A stretch of DNA of 64,000 nt from Hippopus hippopus (GCA_946811185.2 OX328099.1:15341859-15405858); one strand, 5' to 3'. Counted from the first letter of the stretch, positions 21,881 through 34,043 are shown. Notes: generated by a model from the letters alone, not told the origin. A program made the numbers and translations.

Positions 21881-22225
21881 GATATATTGAATAATTGAAT
21901 TCTTCGAAAAAAAAAAACTTTTTTTTTCCAGATTTTGATAAAACAGTGCAAATGATATTCTTACACTTTTTACATAAAACATGTGGATAGTAAATGTTGT
22001 AAAACCTTTTTGACTGTTGGTTGTGAAAATGATATATTAAGTCACAAAAATACCCACAGTGTCTGGGTAGAAAAGTAAAACATGGTTGTGTGAAGGTGCA
22101 ATATTCATGAAAAAAAAAAAAGAAGTTCCCTTGATAAACTAACGTTAGGTGAAATTGTATTAATTGTATAATGATAATAAAAAAGCACCTCCTTGCATAT
22201 CCAAATACTAGCTCGTATATCAACC

Positions 22226-22442
22226 AAACGACAAAAAACGCCTTATCCAAATCGAAAGCATTTACAGACGAAAAATTAAATATCTGTGAAATGGTGAGAT
22301 TTATCTATGACAGGATAGAAAACGTTATAGAAAAAGGAGAACATGCTGGTTACCTGCATTTTCTCCTTTTCTCACATTTTTTCCAAAGGCCTTCTTTTCC
22401 CAAGAGTCGTTAAAAGAAGGGATTATTTGGAAAAGATTTTAA
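22226..22442 (+). mobile_element. MITE family C, complete
   Basis: About 140 bases from the donor of NOL4 exon d. Right end ATTTGGAAAAGATTTTAA is diverged. Confidence 0.75.
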
Positions 22443-22579
22443 CACACACCTTGGACAAAAATATACATAAAAACAAACATCCTTGCTCTAACGCACGCAC
22501 GTACGCACAGGCACAGAGAGTGCGCCTGACAGGCTTACATGCAACAATTGGTTAATAAGACTGAAAAAGGCATATTTAC

Positions 22580-22673
22580 CTATCTTTAGATCCGACTTTG
22601 GACTAACAGCATCTTCTACCAGGGACGGACTAGTTTCTGTGCTCATTTCGCTGGGTCCACTAGAGGCACTGTC
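22580..22673 (-). CDS. NOL4: NOL4 exon d
   Basis: It is bounded by the acceptor CTATTTATAG and the donor GTAAAT. It reads DSASSGPSEMSTETSPSLVE and DAVSPKSDLKI plus one base, which joins the AG of the next exon to make GAG (Glu). The start continues exon c as AGH-DSASSGPSEM, parallel to vertebrate LGH-SSIASGGTHSREM. It is Ser- and acid-rich and likely disordered. Clean open frame, no repeat overlap, and matching phase on both sides are the support. Confidence 0.75.
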
Positions 22674-22696
22674 CTATAAATAGAAAATAGAACTTT

Positions 22697-22890
22697 GTTA
22701 ACTTTCGATTTTTCGGCGTAGCTGAGTGTGCTGACTTTTGAACTACATTTTAGTACTGATAACAAATGAATAAATAGAAATTTATGATTGGTCAAAAATG
22801 TGGACATATTTATTCTGAGGGCCCCTGCCTATTTCCTGGCAAATTAACGCCGTCCATCTTTTTTAAAGATATTTATTATCACATATTACT
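22697..22890 (+). repeat. Family I repeat
   Basis: GATTGGTCAAAAATGTGGAC, ATATTTATTCTGAGGGC and GCCGTCCATCTTTTTTAAAG recur with the same spacing at 35022-35200. No terminal repeats were recognised. It sits just upstream of NOL4 exon d. Confidence 0.7.
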
Positions 22891-23890
22891 AATATATTAT
22901 ACCTCAACGCATAGAATACGGACGAAATGGATTGGACAGCTTCCTTCAGTGAAAAAAAAAAATCAAACGGATGATTTTTTTTTCCTGAGGAATAATTATA
23001 TCATTGGTCACGCATGAGTGTATTTGTCAAAAGTAGTGCTCAGATAAAGCGTAGTGCTAGTGAATTCAAGGAAATTCATAAATCAGTAAGCAGGAGTAAG
23101 CAGATTTGCAGCAGACGACATTAAAGAAATTCCTGCATAATTTTGACCAGCAACATTAAATGTGGCAGTATGATATTGCACTAGAACAGCATAAAACAAG
23201 AGCACCTCATGCAGGTAGCAACCCTCGACTGCAAGTGCTTGATTTTCAGTGAAAATTCTAAGACAAAGAAAGGGCATAGTTGTTTCAAAATATTTTGATG
23301 GTTATCTTCCTCTTTTGATAGTGAACGATTTGTCCAAGTTTGAAGTATGTAAATATGTTCTGTAATAACAGAGATATTACATGATGTCAAAGTTTTTGTA
23401 CGCCGACGCAGAAGACGACGACCACGCAGACGCAAACGACGGCGATGCCAGGGCTATGATATAAATTCGTCGTTTTCTTCGAAAATAGCCGAGCTAACTA
23501 GACTTTAATCCATTTGAAGGTTGGGCTGGAGGGTGAAAGTTAATAGTTTGTAAGGTGATATCATAAGGACGCGATTGTTTATTCGTAGTTGGAAAAAAGT
23601 ACTGCACAAATAATTTGCCACCGTTGGGTCTCAAACTTTCAGGACCAATATCATGCGTCTTTAGCAACTGAGCTATCCAGACAACTGGCATTCTTTCCCA
23701 TTCTAAATGTTTTCATTCTTTGTTACAATGAATAACCCGTATTAAATAGAATTGGAACTTTAAAAAAAAAACTCAAACTTATGAATTCCTCGTGTTTTGT
23801 TCGTGTACTTCTGTTTGTAAGTTTGATAAGGGGTCCTTCGTGGCTCATATTCGGGATAAGTACCATTATCTACTAATGTACATTTTCAAG
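22891..23890. other. Intronic kilobase, nothing recognised
   Basis: No MITE or SINE is visible. Short open frames on the minus strand at 23080-23435 (one Arg-rich start MRLRGRRLLRRRTK) have no splice or family support. Confidence 0.5.
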
Positions 23891-24094
23891 TAACCCTTAG
23901 CTAAACACGTCTAAGGACCTTTTGCGAACAATAATGATCAAGATCAGACTGCACAGAACGTGCAGTCTGATCTTTGATCAACGCTGTACGATAAGAAGAT
24001 ATTTTTCCCAGAAAAATAACTTTGAAATAGCAATAATAGGGATTTTACTATCGACTTGAAAGATTCATTTTAGTTTTGTACCAGGCTAAGGTTT
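23891..24094 (-). mobile_element. MITE family B, complete
   Basis: Reverse copy, from TAACCCTTAGCTAAACACG to AGGCTAAGGTTTA. Hairpin loop is AGAACG instead of TTCTGT because it is read on the other strand. Confidence 0.8.
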
Positions 24095-24261
24095 AATCTC
24101 TTGGACCTGTTGCGATAAATGATTTTTTTCTTCTCAAACACATTTGCTGCAAAAGACGCTAGAAATGTTTTTATGGATAGCTCTCTGTGTTACGTTTCAT
24201 AACTTGAATAAATGTGAAAATAAGGCAGCAAAAGAAGAATTTGCTCTGATTGCTCAATTTC

Positions 24262-24664
24262 TCTATTTGCCAAAATAAGAGTGTTTTTTTCTTTAAGTTG
24301 CCCATTGCAATAAGAAAAAAGTTGTGAACTGGTGGTAATAAATATGATTCTTTGTTTACTTATTGTGGTGTTTAACGCCGTTTTCAACATTATATGTTAT
24401 ATTGCGGCGGCCTGTTCATTCTTCCCTATTTGCCATATTTTTTTTAAAGTTGCCTATTGCAATAAGGAAAAAGTCACGTAATAGCGGTCATACGATTCTT
24501 TCTTTGTTTATTTTGGCGTTTAACGCCGTTTCCAAGATTTTATCTGTTATATCGCGGCGGCTCATACACTATCTATTCTGCCATAGTGTTTCTTTTACTA
24601 GTATTTCGTACACCATCATTTCCAAGCCACTGGCTACTTTCCCACATAACCATCGTCGAAACAA
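24262..24664 (-). mobile_element. SINE family 2 remnant with a tandem duplication
   Basis: The tail region GTTTAACGCCGTTTTCAACA plus about 90 bases of flank (GCCCATTGCAATAAGAAAAA) occurs twice, at about 24262-24418 and 24426-24570. The SINE body follows only the second copy. Confidence 0.72.
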
Positions 24665-24718
24665 TTTTCAGCAGTAATAAAAAACAATGGTAAAAAAACT
24701 TATGATGCAAGCTACAAA

Positions 24719-24935
24719 TGAGCCATGCTCTGGTACAAGGGGGCTTAATGCATCTCCGTGATTCATTATACCAGGCAAATAATCACATAAACATGGATTC
24801 TTAATATCCACTTTGTATAACAATCGACTTAAGCATGAGGTACACTGGTTCTTTGACATGCAGAAAATTTACCAATAGCGAAAAGTTTCGGCCCAGATCA
24901 GCCTGCACGAACTGCGCAGGCTGACCTGGTTCGAA
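24719..24935 (+). mobile_element. MITE family A, right end replaced
   Basis: Intact from TGAGCCATGCTCTGG through the palindrome, then it switches without a gap into a family C element after CTGACCTGGTTCGAAA. Confidence 0.75.
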
Positions 24936-24937
24936 AG

Positions 24938-25110
24938 CTTGTGAAAGCTTTGTGAGAAAAGGAGAAAATGCTTGCAACAAACATTTTCTCAATTTCCAAC
25001 AATGTTTTCCACTTTTTAAAAACAAAAAAAAAAAAAATGACTTGAAAATCATCCAATTTGTAATCTGCAAATGTTTTGGACGAGTCTAAGATTTCTAAAA
25101 TATTAAAGAG
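24938..25110 (-). mobile_element. MITE family C, fused to family A
   Basis: It lacks its outer end at the left. Hairpin arms AGAAAAGGAGAAAATGCTTG and CAAACATTTTCTCAATTTCC are mismatched. Confidence 0.7.
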
Positions 25111-25245
25111 TTAGGCTGTTTTTAGGCCAGCCAACTTCAGCATATCGAACAGAGTAAACACAAGATCAGACTGCAGTTTTTTATAATCTGATTTTATATC
25201 TACATAGTCCGCTAGAAACACCGAGTGACGAATTAAGCATCCTAT
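25107..25245 (+). mobile_element. MITE family B, degraded
   Basis: The hairpin is reduced to AAGATCAGACTGCAG and ATAATCTGATTTTATATCTA; it follows a family C copy. Confidence 0.55.
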
Positions 25246-25299
25246 GCATAAATTAGAAACGTTTGAAAGGGGAAAATAACAAATATTATTACTCCTTTA

Positions 25300-25534
25300 G
25301 GAACCAATCCTTTACAAAACGAATCCTTTTTTTACCACTCTTTAAAAAAATGAAGGCCTCTTGAAAACATTGCAAATAGGAGAAAATGCTGGTAACCAGC
25401 ATTTTCTCCTTTTCCCTCAATATTTTATACTCTTTCAACAGAAAAAAAAAAAGGTTTAGCCATGCATAAATTGTCGTCTTCAATTGTTTTGAATTTGGTT
25501 TAGTATACAATTTTGTCCTCTCATAAAAGAGTTA
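25300..25534 (-). mobile_element. MITE family C, complete
   Basis: It ends CATAAAAGAGTTAA. The hairpin core GGAGAAAATGCTGGTAACCA is perfect. Confidence 0.78.
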
Positions 25535-25901
25535 ACACGTGAAATGATGGCTGATGTAAAACAGTCCTAATTATCGATCGCATAGATCAGCCAGGTGTCG
25601 CTGCTGTTTGTGACTGAAGTACATGTATAATGAACGTTAATGTTATAGCTACAAGCCGAATTCATTGTACCTCGCCGCTAACAAGGGTTGCATCAAGTTA
25701 AAGGCACATTAAGACCTTATATCGGGGCTAACTAAATTTAGCCACTTCCGGTGAAATATCACCTCCTTCGGCAATAATGGCGAAGTTTGAGATTTTTGTT
25801 TTTCATTCATTTTTAGAGTTTCACATTTCACTTCAACGCAGTCTGTAATTTGGCATATTTTTACTTTCATGTCTTACACGTATTCTGGTCTTGGGCTTTG
25901 T

Positions 25902-26150
25902 TTAACCCTTTACCACACAATCTAGAGACTTTTAAGACCCAAAGAGTTTTAAGACGCTAAGGAAAAGGGCTTTTGAAAACATCGTGTGAAAAAGAGAAAA
26001 TGCTTGTAACCAGCATTTTCTCCTTTTTCACAATGTTTTCTACCCTATGAAAGACGGGTTTCGCGTTTTGAGTAACATTCAGTTTGTAATCTACAAATGC
26101 TTTAAATTTGGGCATTTGCTCTAAAAATTTTGTCGCTTGGTAAAGCGTTA
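25902..26150 (-). mobile_element. MITE family C, complete
   Basis: TTAACCCTTTACCACACAAT to CGCTTGGTAAAGCGTTAA; hairpin arms about 28 bases. Confidence 0.82.
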
Positions 26151-26308
26151 AATGTTACCGTGAATGGCCCGATTATCTCGGATTGTCTCGCGAGAAATGT
26201 TCACTTTATTATCGTTTGCGTTGAAGAGCTCTCAAAGAGCGATAACTCCGTAGGACTGGCGATGATGAGTAACAATATTGTTCTGAATAGCAACAAACCA
26301 AAGTATTC

Positions 26309-26398
26309 TTTAACCTTTTACTACAAACTCTCGAGTTTTAACGACCTGGAGGAAAAACGAAACATGAAAAAAACTGTGAGAAAAGGAAAACATGCTGG
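26309..26398 (-). mobile_element. MITE family C, half, joined to a microsatellite
   Basis: TTTAACCTTTTACTACAAAC up to the first hairpin arm (AAAGGAAAACATGCTGGTAA), where a CATC array begins at the point where the second arm should start. Confidence 0.72.
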
Positions 26399-26399
26399 T

Positions 26400-26592
26400 A
26401 AGCATCCATCCATCCATCTATCCACCAATCAACACATCCGTCCGTCCGTCCGTCTGTCCATCTGTCCGTCCATCTATCCGTCCACCCACCCACACATCTG
26501 TCTGTTCGTCTGTCCGTCAATCCATCCGTCCGTCCGTCCGTCCGTCCATCCATCCATCCATCCATCCATTCATCCATCCATCCATCCATCTC
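26400..26592. repeat. CATC/CGTC tetranucleotide array
   Basis: CCATCCATCCAT and CCGTCCGTCCGT units with interspersed variants. It starts at the centre of a family C hairpin. Confidence 0.95.
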
Positions 26593-26769
26593 GTCATTGA
26601 TTTATATGTCCATCCACTCATCAGATTCAGTCTCACATTTTACAGAAAGTCTTAAAGTTCATGTGATGTAACAATAGTGATATTTACAAGTATATAAAAA
26701 GTCAAAAGTATCGTGAGTTCGTGTGACAAAAGCCGCTTTATTAAGATGCACGAAAATGACTTTTAGATA

Positions 26770-27031
26770 TGAGCTATGCTCTGGCAAAAGGAGGCTAAAT
26801 GCATCTCCGTGATGCATGATACCAAGCAAGTCTTTATATCATTATGGATCCATAAATCCATTTTGTTTAACGACTAACCCAATCATGAGGTACAATGGTC
26901 CTGTGAAATGCAGAAAATTTACCAAAAGCAAAAAGTATCGACCCAGGTCAGCCTGCGCAGTCCGCGCAGGCTGACCTAGTTCGATACTTTTTGCAGATGC
27001 ATTAAGTCCCCTTTTCACAGAGCATGGCTCA
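26770..27031 (+). mobile_element. MITE family A, complete
   Basis: Flanks are ATA and TAT, again fitting a TA target. The palindrome CCCAGGTCAGCCTGCGCAG is intact. Confidence 0.83.
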
Positions 27032-27107
27032 TATATTTTAGCTAGGAACTCTGTTGCATTTTGTCACGCTTTCTTTTTTATCAGATTAGGTAAAATAAGT
27101 AGTATGC

Positions 27108-27185
27108 AAAGGTGACATAGATCAAGATCAGAGTGCACAGTTACAGTCTGATCTTGATCTTTGTCATCCGGGAATCTATGCCATC
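27108..27185 (+). repeat. Family B/E-type hairpin
   Basis: GTGACATAGATCAAGATCAG pairs with CTGATCTTGATCTTTGTCAT around a short GTGCACAGTTACAGT core. Confidence 0.65.
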
Positions 27186-27569
27186 TGAGGCACTGAGGGA
27201 GGAGACTGAATGTTTCATTTGTGGCAAAATGGACGCAAAGTAAATACTTTTTTATATGGTGGCTGAAGAGTTGACTTTAACGAACTAGTTCATATTGTCA
27301 CTGTGGACTTTAAAAAACATTATGGACCGAAATCTAGTGACAAAAATAACAGCAGAGAGCAAGCGTGTATCGTGAATATATCATAAATTATCATGGAAGG
27401 TGATAGTAACTTATTCACTCGTTACTGCCGATTCCATTGAGCTATCAGGATTGGCGTGACACAATGGCGAAAAGCACATGCGTTCTAGCTGGTACTTAGA
27501 ATTTCTGCTGCACCAATGTTATACATGAAATACAACATTCACAAATTAAACTATGAAATAAATAGGTAA

Positions 27570-28160
27570 AAATCATATCCAACCACCAATGTATCCATCG
27601 ATCGAAAAATCTACCTGTCAATCCGTCATCGATGGTTCCATTCATTCACCAACCAATGCGCCCATCTGTCCAACAAACCCTCACAACCATCCTACTATAG
27701 CCATTTAAACATCAACCAATCCATACCTGCATGTATTCTTCCAAGTTTCCATCCGAGCATTCATTCATGCGTCAATTCATCCCTCTCCCACCATCTATAC
27801 ATCAAACCAACCAACCAACCACCCAACCAACCAACCATCCTACTACAACCATTTAAACATCAACCAATCCATACCTGCATGTATTCTTCCAAGTATCCAT
27901 CCGAGCATTCATCCATGCGTCAATTCATCCCTCTCCCACCATCTATACATCAAACCAACCAACCAACCAACCAATCAACCAACCATCCATCCATCCATCC
28001 ATCTATCAAGACATCCGACCATTCATCCATCAATTTAACCAATCAACCAACCAACAAACAAACCATCCATCCATCCATCCATCCATCAAGCCATCAAGCC
28101 ATCCATTAAGGCATCAAGCCATCAAGCCATCCATCTATCAAGCCACCCGCCAATTCATAC
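27570..28160. repeat. Degenerate CATC/CAAC array with a larger duplication
   Basis: Loose tetranucleotide repeats throughout. A segment of about 145 bases (ATTTAAACATCAACCAATCC to CATCAAACCAACCAACC) occurs at about 27700-27835 and again at about 27849-27975. Confidence 0.88.
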
Positions 28161-28650
28161 ACCAATGAAATAGACAAACAGAAACATTTTAAGTCCCGAT
28201 CACGAAAACATAAAATCATGAGATGGCAAAGGACTAAATCCGCAGCTGTTCTCTCGAAGATCTGGACAAACAAAACTGTTTACGAAATCCATGTGAATAT
28301 GACTCCCACATCGTACATCTTCCAGAAAGGGGGCTATTTCTGTATCTTGCAAATTGAAGTTTATTAACAGCTTCTAAAAGTAGGAGGTAAACAGAATGGC
28401 TGTGCGTAAGCATATCAAAAACAATAGTATTACTTGATAATCATCTACATTTGACAAACAACAGATTGTCCATTAAAAGGAACAACTACTCGTTTTTCTG
28501 TACAGTGCCATCGTCAGATACATACATGTGTGTTTTGCTTGTTAACACAGGCCACAAATGAAGTATGACAGGAGACGCACGACAGACGACAGGCAATGAC
28601 CACCACCATACAAAACCCCACCCATGAGCTCTTCCTGCTTAGTTCTTTTT
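28160..28650. other. Intronic stretch, nothing recognised
   Basis: Follows the tetranucleotide array; contains the direct repeat GACAGGAGACGCACGACAGACGAC-like GAC units at about 28567-28592. Confidence 0.5.
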
Positions 28651-28656
28651 TACTCG

Positions 28657-28955
28657 TATGGTGTTTAACGGCGTTTTCAACATTATGTCAGTTATATCGC
28701 GGCGATCAGTGCACCTATCCAGGCTTTACTAGAGTTTCTTTTGCAAGTACCTCGCACAGTATGTTTCCGAACCCAATGACTGCTTTCCAACAAAACCATC
28801 GTCGAAACAATGATCAGCGGTGAGAGAGGAATGAATCCTGTCGCAATGACTATCATCAATCCTCGGAAAGAAATTGGCCGAGCTAGGGATTCAAACCAGT
28901 GACATAATGTCCTCAAGTCCTGTGCCCTACCGACTGCACTACCGGGACTCGGTTT
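28657..28955 (-). mobile_element. SINE family 2
   Basis: Reverse copy; tail GTGTTTAACGGCGTTTTCAA at the left, head CGACTGCACTACCGGGACTC at the right. Confidence 0.83.
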
Positions 28956-28959
28956 CCTG

Positions 28960-29830
28960 TTCAGGTGAGTCTAGGCTAATGTCATAGGATGAATAAAGTC
29001 ATAGCTACATTATTGAATACACGACAGAATGAGTGAGAGAGCAATTGAACAATAATAGACAACTAATGAATGAGAGAGTGAATAAACAAAAGATAAAATA
29101 GATGTCAATTTGACCCCTGTTACTGTATACCATTGCAAAGCTTTTCTTAACGACGTACAATACAAATTTTTCTAACGGACAGATTTTTTTAAAACTTTGC
29201 ACATACAAAGCTCATCATGTCTCTAGGAGATTACAGTAAAAACAGATGTGGGTCACCGTGCTCGTTTCTGAGAAATTTGTCTTTGAAAAAGGTATATACA
29301 GTTCCAAAATTCGGGTTATATTGGATTTAAGGCGCCTTTCTTTAACAGTCAGTTAAACAGGAAAATTACGGGAAAAATATACAAAAATACATCATTTTAA
29401 TGAAAACTCATATATTTTTGCAATATATATATATAAAAGCCTGGTTTTGAGCATGGTAATTGTACAAATATGCATGTTATATATGGATCATTGAGTTAAA
29501 AAGGGAGACAATTTGACCGAATTAAGGGTTAATTTTAAATAAATACATACTTTCTAACGGACAGATTTTTCTCAAAATTTCCACACTTATAGTATTTATA
29601 ATTCTAAACAGTAAGAAAAAATAAAAATTGCACCTATCTGTGCTTATTTTGTCAGAAAACAAGGTTGAAGGTCACTGTAGAAGTTATTTTTTCAAGGAAA
29701 AAAAATAGGATGAAAGCTCAGCAGACATAGTGGGAAAAGGTTAAATTGCTCTATAGGAACGATTTCTCCTTTTCTAATAATACTTCTCAAAGTGGAAACA
29801 GATATACTTCCACAGCTTAAAATTTCCTGC
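28960..29830. other. Intronic stretch with one internal repeat
   Basis: TTTCTAACGGACAGATTTTT occurs at about 29170 and 29550, about 380 bases apart in the same orientation, suggesting a repeat unit of unknown kind. A faint family C remnant lies at 29725-29790. Confidence 0.5.
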
Positions 29831-30113
29831 CTTTGTTTCCTTGTTTGGTGTGTAACGACGTGTCAGCAGCATTTTAATTATTTCACGGTGACAGTTCACA
29901 GATCCATTTTTTTCTCTTCACTAATACTACCAGAAGAAAGTGCTACTTGTTTCAATGCACAAACAGTATTACCATTATGTGCAAAAAATACATAGGTGCA
30001 CTTTTGATTCAATATCCACGACAAAAATACATGCGCAGTAGGATGCGCGCGAACATTTGTCATATACGTCGTTAAAAGGACAAAAATCTCCCCGTGCGAG
30101 GAAATATACCTCC

Positions 30114-30334
30114 ATCCTTAACCTGCTAAATAAGTTAAAAGAAACTTACAAGCCGATAGAAAAAAACCCAAATATTGCTACTTCAATTTTTTTTTTTTTT
30201 TTTGGGGGGGGGAATATATATCCTTATCGGACAGTGTAGATCCAAGATCAGACTGCACGTTCTGTGCAGTCTGATCTTGATCTACATTGTCCGCAAAAAG
30301 GTCGTTGAATCGCCCTTAGCAGCCTGAGGGTTGA
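30114..30334 (+). mobile_element. MITE family B, complete with T/G tract
   Basis: Ends ATCCTTAACCTGCT and AGCAGCCTGAGGGTT. The short T/G stretch in the middle has grown to T19 followed by G8 near 30187-30212. Confidence 0.82.
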
Positions 30335-30540
30335 AAAGCAGATATGAACGAAATGCATTCACAAAGGTGTAAGGATTCTGCTGAGTCTGGTTTTGATACA
30401 ATAGTAACACGCATTACGTGTTCATATCACAAACAATGGATGTATGGCGACCGTAAACATGTGACTCAACTCAGTTGCACCTTTACACATCCTGAGTAAC
30501 AACGATTTTTTATGACAACCGCAATAACTCTTAACTTTGT

Positions 30541-30645
30541 TTAACTCATGTCCTTTATCGATAATTCTGACGAAGAGGATAGAACGAAATCTGACTGCAC
30601 ATTCGTGCAGTCTGATTTTGTCCTATTCTCGTCGACACTATTTTA
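30541..30645. repeat. Hairpin related to families E/F
   Basis: ACGAAGAGGATAGAACGAAA and CTGATTTTGTCCTATTCTCG flank a core CTGACTGCACATTCGTGCAGTC, split here as CTGACTGCACATT and CGTGCAGTC. Confidence 0.65.
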
Positions 30646-30651
30646 ATTTAA

Positions 30652-30982
30652 CGCACCAATAACGGACAAAAGTAAACATGCAGATGTTAAAATGTATTTA
30701 AATCTAAATCATACCATTTAAAAGTAGGGAAATAATTGTGAAGATGACAATCTATCCTTGTACGTTCGGACCAAGTGTTAGTCGCAGGCAGAAAAACGAA
30801 TTTTAAAAGTTAGGTCAAAAGTTGCCACGTCGCCTTATCTTTTGTTAACTTTATGCTTGTTTTTCATATTCTCCTAGCGACTAACACAATTATTTCCATA
30901 CTTATAAATGGTATAATTTAAATTAAAATACATTTTTACACCTGCATTATTTACTTTTGGCTGCTGTTGGGGCTTTATTTAC
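30652..30982. mobile_element. MITE family G, complete
   Basis: The right inverted repeat lacks the GACCGACC segment, so the copy is shorter (about 330 bases). Confidence 0.8.
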
Positions 30983-31341
30983 TAAGGTTCCATTGTAGAA
31001 GGGCTTTTCTTGACCCCTTGTTTCTTTGAATTTGGAACGAAAATTGTCTAAATGTCCCCTAGAATCTAAACGATTCTTTTTAGTCATTTGAATGGGGTCA
31101 AAAAAGATTCCAGTGTATGAAAGTCTAGTAGAAAAAAAAAAAAAATGTTATACCTTTCTAAAATCAGTTACATCGATTCTAAACAATGATTATAATATTT
31201 TTACTACCGAGAAAAAAGAGGATAAATTCGACTTATAGTGATTAAGACCACTATCAGTCTTATTGTTTTATCACAATGTTGTAAACTGAACAATTCAATC
31301 GATGATATTTCCTTTAATCCTGTACCAAGCGATCCCATGTT

Positions 31342-31480
31342 TTAATGACCATGCCTTTTCAAAACATTGTGGGTTAAGGAGAAAATGCTAGTCACTAGCA
31401 TTTTCTCCTTTTCCCACAATGTTTTCTAATCATTCAAAGACATATTCTGATTAGTGGTGTGCAAGTACTTTCAATCTGGA
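31342..31480 (-). mobile_element. MITE family C, ends lost
   Basis: Hairpin AGGAGAAAATGCTAGTCACT and CTAGCATTTTCTCCTTTTCC is perfect in the core. Confidence 0.75.
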
Positions 31481-31830
31481 AAAATGTAAATTAACTGTGT
31501 AGTATGGCGTTATCCCAATACTGTACAATTACCACTTTTTACTCCCCTGTCTTCTTTCCACACTCCCCTCCCCTACAGTTCACGGCTTTGGTACAAGTTA
31601 TTGGAAAGGGAGTGACAGGTAAGTGCTCCTTTTTTACTAAAGTTGTTTCCTATACAAATAACCCTCATATTTTCCTTGCCTTAAAATATTTGTGCAGTTT
31701 TGAAAAATGTGATTGAAATAATATCATGTTAAAAAGGGTCCTTTTTTGACACCTGGTCTATTTCGAAGAGAAGCCCTGTGATTGATTAAGATGTTTGAAT
31801 TGGCATGACTGCTTTAAGAAATTTGAATTC

Positions 31831-32101
31831 AGTTACATCACGGCGGCCAGCGCCCCTATCCATGCTTTCCTGGGGTTGCTTTTACTAGTACTCCGCACAT
31901 TATTCTTTCCAAGCCACTGACTACTTTCTAACATAAACATCGTCGAAACAATGATCAGCAGTGAGAGAGGAATGAATCCTGTTGCAATGACTATGACTAT
32001 CATTAATCCTCTGAAAGAAATTGGCCGAGCCGGAGATCGAACCAGCAACCCCCCTGTTCTTGAGTCCTATGCGCTACCGACTGTGCTACAGAGGCTCGGC
32101 T
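31831..32101 (-). mobile_element. SINE family 2
   Basis: Reverse copy lacking the tail; head CGACTGTGCTACAGAGGCTC intact. Confidence 0.82.
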
Positions 32102-32304
32102 ATAAACCAGAAGGCTACATGAATCAATACAATGCGCATTAGACAACAGATTGGTTTTCATTCTATAAAATCTTTAGAAATATTGGACATTCTAGGTAAA
32201 AATAACGTGTTGTATGATCTTGATCTACACTGTCTGTGATAGCACTTAAAAACTTCCTCTGCATCTGAATGTTTGTAGTATCAGGAAACGTATTAGACAA
32301 CAAC

Positions 32305-32552
32305 TGAGTCATGCTTTGACAAATTGGGGTTTACTGCATTTCCGTGATGCATGATAATCAAGCAAGTCATCATATAATTATGGATCCATAACAACAACCC
32401 ACAGAATCCTGAGGTACTGTCCTTTTACATGAAGAAAATTTACCAAAATCAAAAAGTTTCGACACAGGTCAGCCTGCGCGGACTGCGCAGGCTGACCTGG
32501 GTCGATACTTTTTGCAGATGCATTAAACATCCTTTTCATAGAACATTGCTCA
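32305..32552 (+). mobile_element. MITE family A, complete
   Basis: Left TGAGTCATGCTTTG, right GAACATTGCTCA. The middle is slightly shortened (AACAACCCACAGAAT). Confidence 0.8.
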
Positions 32553-32954
32553 TTGCAAATTTTATTCCAAGACTAACTATTATGCAGGACTGCTTGGCTG
32601 GAATGCTTTGTCTTGAGCCAAGCGATGATTTTAAACTGGTCTGCTGAAATTTCGTTCAGCCGGTAATGGGTTAAAACAGGGAACTACCACAAGAGCTTTA
32701 AAGATTTTGGTCACCCCACTTTTCTTCAAGTTTGTTAATTTTCTTGTGATTCCGTTCTGTTGTATAAAATACAATTAATTCCATATTATAGCTATACTTA
32801 CGTAGTACTAGATTCTCTTCCTTGGCCAGAGTTTTATTTTATAAATAGGACTACACGACATTTATACGCACATGCGGAATTATTTTTTCATGGATGAATC
32901 ATAGGATAATATTGTCCCATCCATATAATATGAACGTATCATGAACGAAGAATA

Positions 32955-33011
32955 AATAAATGAATGAATGAATGAATGAATGAATAAATAAATAAATAAA
33001 TAAATAAATAA
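32955..33011. repeat. AATG/AATA tetranucleotide array
   Basis: Five to six GAATGAAT-type units followed by about eight AAAT units. Confidence 0.95.
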
Positions 33012-33641
33012 AGTTCACAACTCCAATTTAATGACGGATTTAAAAAAATAATATCAGACTGTTTTCGTATGCCTCGCCGTTAAACATTTGAGGAGGAAAA
33101 TTTCGTTTTAACATTTTATGAAGGTCAAGTAGTCAAGATGATGTGTGGCTATTGTTTTTGTTATTTTTTTTTTGTGTTGGTGACTGAAATAGTTTCCTGG
33201 TTTTTGGGAAGTTTAATCAATATACTATACACATACGAGTTATTTTTAGACACGCATGTATCAAAACTCGTACTTCACAGTATCGAGAAATAGTATTTTT
33301 AAAAAAATTCCTTGAAAAATGGAAACGTGAGCGTTATCATCAAGTGTCTCAATTTTCACACGTTGTTTTCAAAAGCTGCCTTCTGCAGTGAAGAAACAAA
33401 TTCTATTTGTACGCGTTATTATTTGACTCTTTGTTTTATAAGGTGCATGTACCTTTGCCACCGAGGGATAGGCTATAGATCTATTTGGTATTGGTTCATC
33501 TTGAATTTAAGATAGTAGATCTAGTGGGAAAGAGGTAAAAAGATTTGACAAGACTATGGTTGTGTTATATGTAGGGTGTAGATCAAGATCAGATCTCATA
33601 TACGTGCAGTCTTTCCACCTCTCTATCAATGATTTCAGTCA

Positions 33642-33857
33642 TAACTCTTAATTTTTATCTTGCTAAGTAAGTGAAATGAAACTTTTAAGTCGATAGTAAA
33701 AACCAAAATTTATTATTTAAAATGTGTTTTCAAAGACAAAATATCTCCTTATCGGACAGTGTAGATCCAAGATCAGACTGCACGTTCTGTGCAGTCTGAT
33801 CTTGATCTACACTGTCCGCAAAAGGTCCTTGAGTGGCGCTGAGCAGCATGAAGGTTA
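33642..33857 (+). mobile_element. MITE family B, complete
   Basis: Ends TAACTCTTAATTTTTATCTT and GAGCAGCATGAAGGTTAA; hairpin perfect. A family C copy starts at its right edge. Confidence 0.82.
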
Positions 33858-34043
33858 ACCAGACTACAAAATCCTAGATTTTTCCAAATTGAAGGCATTT
33901 GCAGACGATAATTTTAGTCGGCTCAAACGACGAATTTGTCTTTGATAACATAGAAAACGTCGAAAGAAAAGGAGAAAATGCTGGATAGCAGTTTTCAAAA
34001 GCATATTCTTTGATTCATTAAAACATGGTTTGGTTTAGTAAAT
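33856..34043 (+). mobile_element. MITE family C, second arm deleted
   Basis: Adjoins a family B copy at its left. After GAGAAAATGCTGGATAGCAG the second arm is missing. Confidence 0.72.

Noticed and set aside
26338..26655. Long Ser-Ile-His-Pro and Trp-Met-Asp-Gly repeat frames
   Set aside because: Translations of the CATC tetranucleotide array in six frames.
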